DNA of 16,375 nt from Omnitrophica bacterium RIFCSPLOWO2_01_FULL_45_10b. GTDB taxonomy: Bacteria; Omnitrophota; Omnitrophia; Omnitrophales; Danuiimicrobiaceae. Position numbers and translations under genes: made by a program. Location of the stretch: assembly GCA_001804205.1 (NCBI GenBank), contig MHFM01000021.1:1-16375 (forward strand). The letters are read 5' to 3'. Below, piece by piece: positions 1-6,434 of the stretch (its first letter is position 1; every line of letters starts with the position of its first letter). Under the pieces are notes generated by a model. It saw nothing but the letters and a program-made list of their open reading frames with translations, did no database searches and had not been told where the DNA came from.

Positions 1-1077
1 AGCTGCTTTTAATCGCGGCACATATCCATGATGGTCCGGCCCCCACAAATTAATCAATTTTTTATATTTGCGGTCAAATTTTGATTTATGATAAGCAATG
101 TCCGGTGCTAAATAGGTATATTCGCCTGTTTTTTTGCGTAAGACACGGTCTTTATCATCCCCAAATTGAGTGGACCGGAACCATAGGGCTCCTTCGGCTT
201 CATAAAGCAAATTCTTTTTCTTCAAAAGTTCAAGCGCTTGTTCGACCAAATTTTTTACATATAACGAACTTTCGCTAAGATATTCATCAAAAGTGACGTG
301 CAAATCCGCGAGATCTTTTTTGATTCCTTCCAAAATTGACTCAATCCCAAATTGGGTTATTTCTTTTAGCACAGCTTCTTCCGCCCCGTTCAAAAGCGCC
401 TCGCCTTTTTTCTGCTTTAACAAACCTGCGGTATCAACTAAATACTCTCCTTGATAGCCTTCTTCCGGCAAATCTGCCTTTCGACCGAATAATTGCTGGT
501 ATCGTATCCATAGGCTTTGGCCTAAAAGGCGAATTTGCCGGCCGGCATCGTTGAGATAAAATTCTTTATGCACATCATATCCAACGGCAGTTAAAATCCG
601 TGCCAGCGCATCTCCAATAGCTGCCTGGCGGCCATGCGCAATGGTCAAAGGCCCCGTTGGATTGGCGCTGACAAATTCAATTAACGCTTTTGTACCCGCG
701 CCAATTTTCGACAGTCCAAAATTTTGATCCCCATGGCGAATTTCTAAAAGCTGACTTGCAAGCGATTCTTCTATCAATCTGAAGTTAATAAAGCCTGGCT
801 TTTCAACCGTAATTTCTTTCACCCATTTCCGAAAAGTCTTATCCTTTTGGACGGTTTTTTCAAATGCCGTTAAACAACGATTGGCAATGTCCATCGGATT
901 TTGTTTCAAAATGCGGTTCAGTTGAAATGCTAAATTGACAGAGAGATCACCGTGGGCTTTAATTTTTGGAAGCTCTACATCATAATTAATACTTTTTGGA
1001 TCGAGATCGGTCGACTTGAGTTCTGCGAGGATGCCGGGCAGTGCTTGATCGACGAGTTTTCTGAGTTTTTCTTTCAC
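1..1077 (-). CDS. argS: Arginyl-tRNA synthetase, N-terminal 359 residues (3' end beyond window)
   Basis: Charges tRNA-Arg with arginine in the cytoplasm; class I aminoacyl-tRNA synthetase. The frame is open to the left edge, so the KMSK region and the anticodon-binding domain lie outside the window. Residues 1-100 look like the ArgRS N-terminal additional domain. The catalytic core begins near residue 130 with SANPTGPL, followed by the HIGH-equivalent at 145-148, which reads TIAH. GDALARIL and a WGPDHHG motif near 345-351 follow, as in the family. The start is GTG at 1077: an in-frame TAG lies only three codons upstream, and AGGA (1085-1088) sits seven bases before it. The start lies inside rsfS, giving a 92-base overlap in another frame, so translation is probably coupled. 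Identity is very secure; the only doubt is the non-ATG start. Confidence 0.95.
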   Translation of the reverse strand, partial: MKEKLRKLVDQALPGILAELKSTDLDPKSINYDVELPKIKAHGDLSVNLAFQLNRILKQNPMDIANRCLTAFEKTVQKDKTFRKWVKEITVEKPGFINFRLIEESLASQLLEIRHGDQNFGLSKIGAGTKALIEFVSANPTGPLTIAHGRQAAIGDALARILTAVGYDVHKEFYLNDAGRQIRLLGQSLWIRYQQLFGRKADLPEEGYQGEYLVDTAGLLKQKKGEALLNGAEEAVLKEITQFGIESILEGIKKDLADLHVTFDEYLSESSLYVKNLVEQALELLKKKNLLYEAEGALWFRSTQFGDDKDRVLRKKTGEYTYLAPDIAYHKSKFDRKYKKLINLWGPDHHGYVPRLKAA

Positions 1078-1423
1078 GCTTAAGTCCTACATTAACAATT
1101 TTTGCATCACCCCACAAACGTTCCAAATTATAGAATTTCCGCTTTTCGTGATGAAAAATATGGACCATGACACTTCCATAATCCAATAGTACCCATGTCG
1201 CTTCCCGTTTTCCTTCTATATGAAACGGTTTTATTTTTTTACTCAGTAAGTGGTCTAAAACACCGTCGGCAAGAGTCTGCACATGACGATCAGATGTGCC
1301 ATGGACCAAAACAAAATATTCCGCTATATCCGTTAATTTTCGAATATCTAAAATAAGGGGGTCGAGTCCCTTTTTTTCACCCAACGCTGAATCGATAGAG
1401 AAAGCAAGCTGTCTTGAATTCAA
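986..1423 (-). CDS. rsfS: Ribosome silencing factor RsfS (DUF143/Iojap family)
   Basis: RsfS binds uL14 on the large ribosomal subunit and blocks subunit joining when nutrients are short. The family signature is clear: IAEYFVLVHGTSDRHVQTLAD, then EG near the middle, WVLLDYG, VMVHIF and FYNLERLWGD. No ATG exists near the N-terminus. I place the start at TTG 1423, with AAGG nine bases upstream (1433-1436). A TTG at 1444 would add seven residues and overlap ogt by 17 bases. The conserved domain ends about LWGDAKIV. A further basic tail of about 30 residues, rich in Arg, Lys, Ser and Thr, runs into argS for 92 bases; RsfS proteins usually end soon after the domain. Identity is secure; the start is uncertain and the tail is odd. 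Confidence 0.88.
   Translation of the reverse strand: MNSRQLAFSIDSALGEKKGLDPLILDIRKLTDIAEYFVLVHGTSDRHVQTLADGVLDHLLSKKIKPFHIEGKREATWVLLDYGSVMVHIFHHEKRKFYNLERLWGDAKIVNVGLKRERKTQKTRRSSTARHPRRTQVDRSRSKKY
1085..1088 (-). promoter_or_regulatory. Ribosome binding site of argS
   Basis: AGGA on the minus strand, seven bases before the GTG at 1077. It lies inside the rsfS coding sequence and decides the argS start, because no ATG is available near the expected N-terminus. Confidence 0.6.
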
Positions 1424-1427
1424 TCGA

Positions 1428-1940
1428 TTAAACCTTAACCTCAAATCCTTCCAGTTTGAGTAATTTCTGCTTCCAATGATGGCCCATCCGATATCCCCCC
1501 AGATCTTGATTCTTACGAATCACGCGATGGCACGGAATTAAAATAGGGATCGGATTTCGATTCAGCGCATTTCCAACGGCTCTTGCCCCGCGCGGAATTC
1601 CTGCTCGTTTGGCAAGAGCGCTGTAACTAATCACGCTACCGCTCGGAACTTTTTTCAACGTGCGCAGGATGCGTTCCTCGAAGGAGGTAAAAAAATGCCA
1701 ATCGATCTGCGGTTCGTTTCGGGGACTGCTTTTTCGCGATGAGAAATATTTCAAATAATCTTTCGTGCGCTTTAATATTCCCCGTACTTGCCGAGTAGCT
1801 TTATCTCGGAATTTCGGCACCCTCCATCTACGAGGAAAGTCAATGCTCGCAACCCCCGTTTGTGTTGCGCCGATTCGGAATACTCCAAAAGGGGTTTTGA
1901 CAAAATCAAAAAATACAGGTTGCTGAGGCACTTCGAACAC
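1428..1940 (-). CDS. ogt: Methylated-DNA--[protein]-cysteine S-methyltransferase (O6-alkylguanine repair)
   Basis: Suicide DNA-repair enzyme that moves the alkyl group from O6-alkylguanine to its own cysteine. The active-site motif IPCHRV gives the acceptor Cys at residue 137. The helix-turn-helix part before it (VPSGSVISYSALAKRAG, then RAVGNALNRNP) carries the expected Arg and Asn positions. The N-terminal half (about residues 10-80) fits the ribonuclease-H-like Ogt domain weakly, which is normal. Length of 170 residues is typical. The start is GTG at 1940, two bases after the lipoprotein stop, with no clear Shine-Dalgarno sequence, so re-initiation by the same ribosomes is likely. The 3' end abuts rsfS. 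I see no linked AlkA or AdaA, and no sign of an adaptive-response regulator. Confidence 0.93.
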   Translation of the reverse strand: MFEVPQQPVFFDFVKTPFGVFRIGATQTGVASIDFPRRWRVPKFRDKATRQVRGILKRTKDYLKYFSSRKSSPRNEPQIDWHFFTSFEERILRTLKKVPSGSVISYSALAKRAGIPRGARAVGNALNRNPIPILIPCHRVIRKNQDLGGYRMGHHWKQKLLKLEGFEVKV

Positions 1941-1942
1941 AA

Positions 1943-2173
1943 TTAGAAAGTTATCTTAAGCTTCTTTTCGTCTGCGGGAGATAAAACTGCTCGCGTCTCG
2001 CCTTCTTCGCTCTTCAATTCCCGTATTTTAACCAATTCTTCCGCCGTCTGATCTACCGGCTTTGTCAATTTGCGAACAGGTTTTGAGGAAGACTCGCAAC
2101 CAAAAAACATGAACACAGCAGAAATAGTTAATATCAGAACTAGGCTATTTCTTATCCTAAAATGATTCATCAT
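1943..2173 (-). CDS. Small predicted lipoprotein, unknown function
   Basis: A 76-residue protein with an N-terminal signal: basic residues (HFRIRN), a hydrophobic stretch at about 10-24, then FFGC with a candidate lipidated Cys at 26. The mature part is only about 50 residues, charged and probably flexible. I do not recognise the family. Two ATG codons stand side by side; GGGGG (2178-2182) is four bases before the first and seven before the second, so Met2 may be the real start. It begins the lipoprotein-ogt-rsfS-argS run, with a candidate promoter just upstream. Serine after the Cys (CESSS) gives no inner-membrane retention signal of the Asp+2 type, so outer-membrane delivery is possible. 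Confidence 0.72.
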   Translation of the reverse strand: MMNHFRIRNSLVLILTISAVFMFFGCESSSKPVRKLTKPVDQTAEELVKIRELKSEEGETRAVLSPADEKKLKITF

Positions 2174-2195
2174 TTTACCCCCAAGTTATAGGAGA

Positions 2196-2224
2196 ATTTT
2201 ATCACCTTAAAATCCAAGCGTCTA
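2196..2224 (-). promoter_or_regulatory. Candidate sigma70 promoter for lipoprotein-ogt-rsfS-argS
   Basis: On the minus strand: TAGACG (2219-2224), a 17-base spacer, then TAAAAT (2196-2201) preceded by TGA, which makes an extended -10. It lies in the 59-base gap between ald and the lipoprotein gene. The -35 matches four of six bases and the -10 five of six. This is a sequence match only. Confidence 0.42.
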
Positions 2225-2232
2225 GTAATGTA

Positions 2233-3402
2233 TTACCGGGAAGGCAAGCCGTGCGCTTCCTTAATTGCGTCTAAAATCACCTTGCCATTCAAAATATTTA
2301 CTCCCGTCTTTAATTCGGGATATTGAGCGAGCGCATGATCAATGCCATGAGTAAGCGCTAAGGTATAATCAAGAGAAACTTCCTCCAACGCAACGGATGC
2401 ACCGCGGGCACATAAAGAAGGCATATTGGTTACCGAAAAGCGTATATTGCCGCAAGAATCCAGATAAAGCGGTTCCTCATAGTTTGTAGGGCGGGATTCA
2501 ATTATATTTCCACCTTGGTCAATTGCGATATCCAAAATGATTTTTTTCTTCCGCTCGCTTATTTTCCTAAGAAATGTTGAATCAATTATTAATGGCGCGC
2601 GTTTACCCGGAACATGCACTGCTGAAATGATTGTATCGCAAAAAGCTAAAATTTCTTCATATTCACGGATTTTTTTGGGATCAATAAAACTGACCGACAA
2701 GCCGGCAGTTTTAAAACTCCGATCCAATTGACTCCGCCTTGCGTCTGAAATCTCACTTAAAAACACCTTGCCACCAAGAGCGCTTGCCATTTGCGCCGCT
2801 TTCTCTCCCACATGTCCGCCGCCGAGTATGACAACTGTTCCTGGTGAAATATTTTCAAGAACTTGGGGATATTGAGCTGCTGCTTTTTCCATCCACTCCT
2901 TTGCTTCGTCTAAGCCAAAAATTTTACCGTTTTTGACAGAAATGTAATTTCGAAAGATGCCAGCAAAATAGGCGGCCAAAGTGCCGGCGACTTCACTCAT
3001 TGGTTTCAACAGTGGAACGGTCCCATCTCGCTCTATCGTTTCATAACCAATGGCAGCTACTTTTGATTGAATGAGAGCGTTCAGAAGCGCGTGCTCATTG
3101 GGAGAAGCAAGATGAAGGTAAGTAAAAATAATATGCCGTGGCTTGAAGAGTGGGAATTCTTCCGGGATCGGCTCTTTAACTTTTTTGATCAATTCTGCTT
3201 GTGACCAAAGTTCTTCTTTCGTTTCGCTTAGAACGGCTCCTGCAGTTTCATAGTCACGGTCTGAAAAACCGAAAAATGTTCCCGCATTTCTCTGGACCAG
3301 CACGCGAACATGATTTTGGGCCAGTTGGCGCACTCCTTTTGGAGTCAACGCGACGCGACGTTCTTCGATTTTAATTTCTTTTGGAATTCCGACGGTAAGC
3401 AC
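2233..3402 (-). CDS. ald: Alanine dehydrogenase (NAD-dependent)
   Basis: Interconverts L-alanine + NAD+ with pyruvate + ammonium + NADH in the cytoplasm. The N-terminus GIPKEIKIEERRVALTP is the family signature with the substrate-binding Arg. VKEP follows at 75-78 (Lys76), TYLHLA with catalytic His97, and the Rossmann loop GGGHVG at 194-199. DIAIDQGG (291-298) supplies the catalytic Asp295. Residue numbers are counted here; equivalences come from the known family. At 389 residues it is somewhat longer than the usual 370 or so, with an extended C-terminus. The conserved NMPG..PRTST stretch reads NMPSLCARGAS, so it is a divergent member. The start is GTG, eight bases after the nadE stop and without a strong Shine-Dalgarno sequence, suggesting co-transcription with nadE. 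Lysine/saccharopine-type dehydrogenases share the fold but fit less well. Confidence 0.92.
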   Translation of the reverse strand: MLTVGIPKEIKIEERRVALTPKGVRQLAQNHVRVLVQRNAGTFFGFSDRDYETAGAVLSETKEELWSQAELIKKVKEPIPEEFPLFKPRHIIFTYLHLASPNEHALLNALIQSKVAAIGYETIERDGTVPLLKPMSEVAGTLAAYFAGIFRNYISVKNGKIFGLDEAKEWMEKAAAQYPQVLENISPGTVVILGGGHVGEKAAQMASALGGKVFLSEISDARRSQLDRSFKTAGLSVSFIDPKKIREYEEILAFCDTIISAVHVPGKRAPLIIDSTFLRKISERKKKIILDIAIDQGGNIIESRPTNYEEPLYLDSCGNIRFSVTNMPSLCARGASVALEEVSLDYTLALTHGIDHALAQYPELKTGVNILNGKVILDAIKEAHGLPSR

Positions 3403-3410
3403 TTTGAAAG

Positions 3411-5090
3411 CTATTCTTCAAAGCGGTTTGTGATTGGCATGCGGCGCCCAAACCAGGCTTTTTCGGTCACGCGAAGCGCGGGAGGAAGCTGCCGCCTTTT
3501 GTATTCATTATGATCAACAGCACGGAGAACGCGCTTGATTGTGTGAATGGATACTCCTTTTTGGCCGAGTGTCTTTACAATTTCTTGAAAGCTTTTATTC
3601 TTTTCAATATAAAGGAAAAGAACTTGATCCAAAATAGAATAAGAAGGAAGTGAATCTTGATCTTTTTGATGAGGGCGCAATTCAGCAGATGGCGCCTTCT
3701 TTAAGCTTGAGTCGGGAATCACCTTAGAAATCGAATTTCGAAACTCTGCAATTCGATAAACATCTGTTTTGTAAACATCGCCCAGTACGGAAAGGCCTCC
3801 GCACATATCACCATATAAAGTGCAGTAGCCCATTGCAAGTTCCGATTTATTGCCCGTGGTCAACAAAAGAGCGCCTTCATCATTCGATAAATACATCAAC
3901 TCAAGGCCGCGCAAACGCGCTTGCAGATTTTCCATCGCAAGCGTAATTTTAGTTCGTTCAACCGGTTTCATCCGCCGCTTTTGTTTTTCCTGAATGGCCT
4001 CCTTAATAAAATTTGAATAATGAGAGCGAATAGGTTTCATTCGGAATTCAATTCCTAAGCACTCGGCTAAATGACGGGCATCCCGGATGCTGTGCGAAGA
4101 AGAAAACGGCCCAGGCATTGCGACTCCGATCACCGATTGGGGCCCAAGCGCATCCCGGGCAAGCGTTGCGACCAAGGCAGAATCAATTCCGCCGCTTAAG
4201 CCCACTACAACCCTACGAAACCTATTTTTCCTGACATAGTCAGAAAGCCCCAAAACAAGCGCTTGGTACATTTCCCTGACGGTATTGATCACCTTTCCTG
4301 CCGGTTGAATGCTCCGATTTTTTTGAAAATCAAGCCGTGTTTTGTAAAGCCCTTCGCGGAAAGGCTCGGCCTGAAACTGAATTTGCCCTTTCGGATTACA
4401 AATAAAGCTTCGGCCATCAAAAACCAAATCGTCCTGCCCTCCCACTTGATTGACATAAATGATCCAAAGCCCGTATTCTTTTGCTTTTCTGAGAATAACC
4501 CTTCCCCTCGCCGCAACAACGTCTTTGTGATAGGGTGAAGCGGAAATATTAATTAAAATTTTCGCGCCTTTTCTAGCCAAAATCTTGGCGGGTTTAATCG
4601 AATAAGAATCATCCCATATATCTTCACAAATACTGGCACCGATTCGATGGTTCCCCAACAAAAGCACTTTGTGGGTTTTACCGGAAGCAAAAAAGATTTG
4701 CTCTAAGAAAACGTCGTACGTCGGCAGAAGCGTTTTGTATTGCTTGTGAATCACTTTGCCGTTACGGATAACGGCCAGCGCATTATGGCTTTTTGTTTCT
4801 CCTCTTTGCGGATGATCAATGAATCCAACTGTTACCGCAACATGCTTGCCTTTCGTAACGGCAATAATTGTTCGTAACGATTCTTGGTTTTTTTGGATAA
4901 AACTGGCTTTATTCGCCAAATCCCAAACTGGGTATCCCGAAATTGATAACTCCGGAAAAATGAGCAAATCAAGCCCTTGGGTTTCGGCGGATTCGATGTA
5001 GGAGCAAATTTTATCTGTATTTCCCGCAAAATCGCCGACTGTGGGATTGATTTGCCCTAACCCGACATAAAGTGCTTTTGATTGCTTCAT
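3411..5090 (-). CDS. nadE: Glutamine-dependent NAD+ synthetase (amidase-synthase fusion)
   Basis: Final step of NAD+ synthesis: deamido-NAD+ + ATP + glutamine to NAD+. Two domains are visible. Residues 6-260 form a nitrilase-type glutaminase with the catalytic triad Glu47 (FPELSISGYP), Lys119 (KTLLPTYDVF) and Cys155 (GASICEDIWD). Residues 270-559 form the synthase with the PP-loop SGGIDS at 299-304 and TTGNKSELAMGY near 411. The C-terminus, NEYKRRQLPPALRVT, is typical. The length of 559 is normal. The open frame continues upstream through the tRNA gene to 5321, but those residues are translated tRNA and not protein, so the start is ATG 5090, just before KALYVGLGQINPTVGDF. No Shine-Dalgarno sequence is evident. 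ald follows eight bases downstream. Confidence 0.95.
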   Translation of the reverse strand: MKQSKALYVGLGQINPTVGDFAGNTDKICSYIESAETQGLDLLIFPELSISGYPVWDLANKASFIQKNQESLRTIIAVTKGKHVAVTVGFIDHPQRGETKSHNALAVIRNGKVIHKQYKTLLPTYDVFLEQIFFASGKTHKVLLLGNHRIGASICEDIWDDSYSIKPAKILARKGAKILINISASPYHKDVVAARGRVILRKAKEYGLWIIYVNQVGGQDDLVFDGRSFICNPKGQIQFQAEPFREGLYKTRLDFQKNRSIQPAGKVINTVREMYQALVLGLSDYVRKNRFRRVVVGLSGGIDSALVATLARDALGPQSVIGVAMPGPFSSSHSIRDARHLAECLGIEFRMKPIRSHYSNFIKEAIQEKQKRRMKPVERTKITLAMENLQARLRGLELMYLSNDEGALLLTTGNKSELAMGYCTLYGDMCGGLSVLGDVYKTDVYRIAEFRNSISKVIPDSSLKKAPSAELRPHQKDQDSLPSYSILDQVLFLYIEKNKSFQEIVKTLGQKGVSIHTIKRVLRAVDHNEYKRRQLPPALRVTEKAWFGRRMPITNRFEE

Positions 5091-5138
5091 AAGTGTTTGT
5101 ATCGCTATTTTAAGCAAATGGTGGACCTGAGGGGAGTT

Positions 5139-5209
5139 TCCGCCACAAAGCGTTGGCGGATCCGTCCAAACAACGCTTTGTGGACAGATCCGCCGCGTTG
5201 TTTGGCGGA
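5139..5209. repeat. Compact palindromic repeat element with two competing stems
   Basis: A 71-base element between tRNA-Ala and nadE, bounded by TCCGCC and GGCGGA. It holds two inverted repeats: a 13-base pair of arms at 5143-5155 and 5171-5183 (CCACAAAGCGTTG and its complement), and a 10-base pair at 5167-5176 and 5195-5204 (CAAACAACGC and its complement). They share CAACGC at 5171-5176, so only one can form at a time. No T-run follows on either strand, so it is not a simple terminator. It resembles the dispersed palindromic elements common in intergenic DNA of many bacteria; I cannot see other copies in this window. Confidence 0.7.
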
Positions 5210-5230
5210 GAACCCTTAATCCACTATATT

Positions 5231-5303
5231 TGGACCTGGCGAGAATTGAACTCGCGACCTCCACAATGCGAATGTGGCGCTCTCCCAGCTGAGCTACAGG
5301 CCC
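5231..5303 (-). tRNA. tRNA-Ala (anticodon CGC)
   Basis: A complete 73-base cloverleaf. The acceptor stem pairs GGGCCTG with CAGGTCC and contains a G3-U70 wobble, the classic alanine identity element; the discriminator base is A73. The D arm is GCTC/GAGC. The anticodon stem CCACA/TGTGG closes a seven-base loop, TTCGCAT, giving anticodon CGC for codon GCG. The variable loop is AGGTC and the T arm GCGAG/CTCGC has loop TTCAATT. CCA is not encoded. The gene sits just upstream of nadE with its own candidate promoter. Confidence 0.96.
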
Positions 5304-5329
5304 ACAAAACATTAGAGACAAGAAAAAAC

Positions 5330-5359
5330 ATTATACGAGTTACCAAGTATTACTGCCTA
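5330..5359 (-). promoter_or_regulatory. Candidate promoter for tRNA-Ala
   Basis: On the minus strand: TAGGCA (5354-5359), an 18-base spacer and a perfect TATAAT (5330-5335), ending 26 bases before the tRNA 5' end. It lies downstream of the likely terminator of the lipid operon, so the tRNA would be an independent unit. Confidence 0.5.
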
Positions 5360-5376
5360 CGTCTCTATATCAAGCA

Positions 5377-5401
5377 GTCCCGCTAAAGGCGGGACAGGCC
5401 C
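5377..5401. repeat. AGGCCC-linked hairpin, copy 1
   Basis: Arms GTCCCGC and GCGGGAC (7 pairs) around the loop TAAAG at 5377-5395, followed directly by AGGCCC (5396-5401). It shares the flanks GCAGTCC and GGACAGGCCC with copy 2. The 14 bases 5394-5407 exactly repeat 5296-5309, the tRNA 5' end and its upstream bases. There is no U-run on either side, so a terminator is unlikely. Confidence 0.65.
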
Positions 5402-5424
5402 ACAAAATAATAAACGCAAAACTC

Positions 5425-5447
5425 AAAAAACTATCCGGCCACGGATA
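5425..5447 (-). terminator. Likely intrinsic terminator of the lipid operon
   Basis: On the minus strand a six-pair stem TATCCG/CGGATA (5432-5447) with loop TGGC is followed by one G and then TTTTTT (5425-5430). It lies about 155 bases after the hydrolase stop and before the tRNA promoter. The stem is short, which limits confidence. Confidence 0.5.
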
Positions 5448-5474
5448 CTATGTGCGCACTTCCCTTGTCCCGCA

Positions 5475-5492
5475 GTCCTTTAGGACAGGCCC
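5475..5492. repeat. AGGCCC-linked hairpin, copy 2
   Basis: GTCC-TTTA-GGAC (5475-5486) followed by AGGCCC. The preceding GCAGTCC is shared with copy 1. It is 91 bases from copy 1, measured from ACAGGCCC to ACAGGCCC. Confidence 0.6.
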
Positions 5493-5572
5493 TGATTTTC
5501 ATTAATTTGTAACTGATTAGAAATCAGGACCAGTACTAAATACCAAATAAATAGACATCAGACTATCTAATC

Positions 5573-5590
5573 GTATTTTAATACAGGCCC
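5573..5590. repeat. AGGCCC-linked hairpin, copy 3
   Basis: GTAT-TTTA-ATAC (5573-5584) followed by AGGCCC. The loop is the same as copy 2, but both arms differ in a way that keeps pairing (CC/GG replaced by AT/AT). It is 98 bases from copy 2 and 14 bases after the hydrolase stop. Confidence 0.55.
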
Positions 5591-5603
5591 TCAAATTTAA
5601 CTT

Positions 5604-6434
5604 TTAAACGAGGCTACTCAAATAATCCCTTAAGATTCCGATTGGTTTTTGTCTGTCTTTTTCATGAAGCAGTTCATGATAAAAACCGTCAAAAATTTGC
5701 ATTTTTTTATCGATAGAGGAGATGCGTTCAAAGAATCCTTTGGTTTTTTCCAATGACACAATATGGTCATCCCCGGAAGCCAGTATTAAAACCGGAAGTG
5801 CGACCTCCCCCGCTTTTTCAAAAACTGACTTACCTGCTTTAAACATTTCACTTGTAAGCCGTGTGGTAATCCTCCTTTGAATTAAGGAGTCCTGCTGATA
5901 ATGTTCCAACTCTGCTGAATCATGGGTTAAAAAAGCGGGCTGAATTGGATTATTCCATACTATCTTAGGAATCATCATATTCAAACACAAAGAAAACCAA
6001 TGTAAAAACCGATTGGCTTTCGGCAAACTGAAAAATGGTGACAATAAAATCAAGGCCACCCAGGATGATGAATTTTTCAGAACGAGTGCTGAGGCAATCA
6101 ATCCGCCAAAACTTTGCCCCATCAAGATAAAGCTATGGATTCGCGGATATCGCGCTTCCAAAAATTGACGAAATTTCTCTGCATCGTCCACAAAATAACG
6201 AAAACTGTCGGCATAAACGCGCTCACCCTCAGATTGTCCGTGACCGCGTAAATCAAATAGAAAAATCGAGAGGGGTAACGAGCGCACTGCTTCAATTAAT
6301 TCAAGATACCGGCCGGAATGTTCCCCGAAACCGTGAACAATGATTAAAGCACGCGAAGCGGCGGCGTGCTCGAAAGTGCGATAAAAAAGCTTGGTCCCGT
6401 CAAAGGACGAAAAATATCCTGTTTCTTCGCTCAT
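5604..6434 (-). CDS. Alpha/beta hydrolase, monoacylglycerol lipase / lysophospholipase-like
   Basis: Serine hydrolase of the Hydrolase_4 / PldB group, expected to split monoacylglycerol or lysophospholipid into fatty acid and glycerol or a glycerophospho-compound. The 276-residue protein has the oxyanion region HGFGEHSGRY at 34-43 and FDLRGHGQSEG near 60-70. The nucleophile is Ser108 in GQSFGG, with Asp223 in SGDDHIV and His253 in FYHELLHE. No signal peptide is seen, so it is probably cytoplasmic. The open frame reaches 6491, but the homologous part begins around the Met at 6434, which overlaps the acyl-CoA synthetase end by 35 bases and suggests coupling. Its place directly after an acyl-CoA synthetase fits release of fatty acids for activation. 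Exact substrate is inferred. Confidence 0.88.
   Translation of the reverse strand: MSEETGYFSSFDGTKLFYRTFEHAAASRALIIVHGFGEHSGRYLELIEAVRSLPLSIFLFDLRGHGQSEGERVYADSFRYFVDDAEKFRQFLEARYPRIHSFILMGQSFGGLIASALVLKNSSSWVALILLSPFFSLPKANRFLHWFSLCLNMMIPKIVWNNPIQPAFLTHDSAELEHYQQDSLIQRRITTRLTSEMFKAGKSVFEKAGEVALPVLILASGDDHIVSLEKTKGFFERISSIDKKMQIFDGFYHELLHEKDRQKPIGILRDYLSSLV

Larger units (their letters stand above)
5304..5603. other. Gene-free, hairpin-rich intergenic region
   Basis: Three hundred bases with no supportable gene between the hydrolase stop and the tRNA. It holds the tRNA promoter, a likely terminator (5425-5447), an AGGCCC-linked hairpin series, a palindrome GTGCGCAC (5452-5459), and a long stem formed by 5488-5498 and 5521-5531 (11 pairs including one G-U when read as minus-strand RNA). 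Confidence 0.75.

Noticed and set aside
81..554. Plus-strand open frames opposite argS
   Set aside because: They lie wholly opposite a conserved ArgRS frame and encode no recognisable protein.
5122..5129. TGGACCTG matching the tRNA 3' end, as an attachment-site duplication
   Set aside because: Only eight bases match, and there is no integrase or foreign cargo between the copies, so chance cannot be excluded.
5091..5321. N-terminal extension of NadE
   Set aside because: It is the translation of tRNA-Ala and a palindromic repeat, not protein.
5377..5395. GC-rich hairpin as a terminator
   Set aside because: No U-run follows on either strand; it fits the repeat series better.
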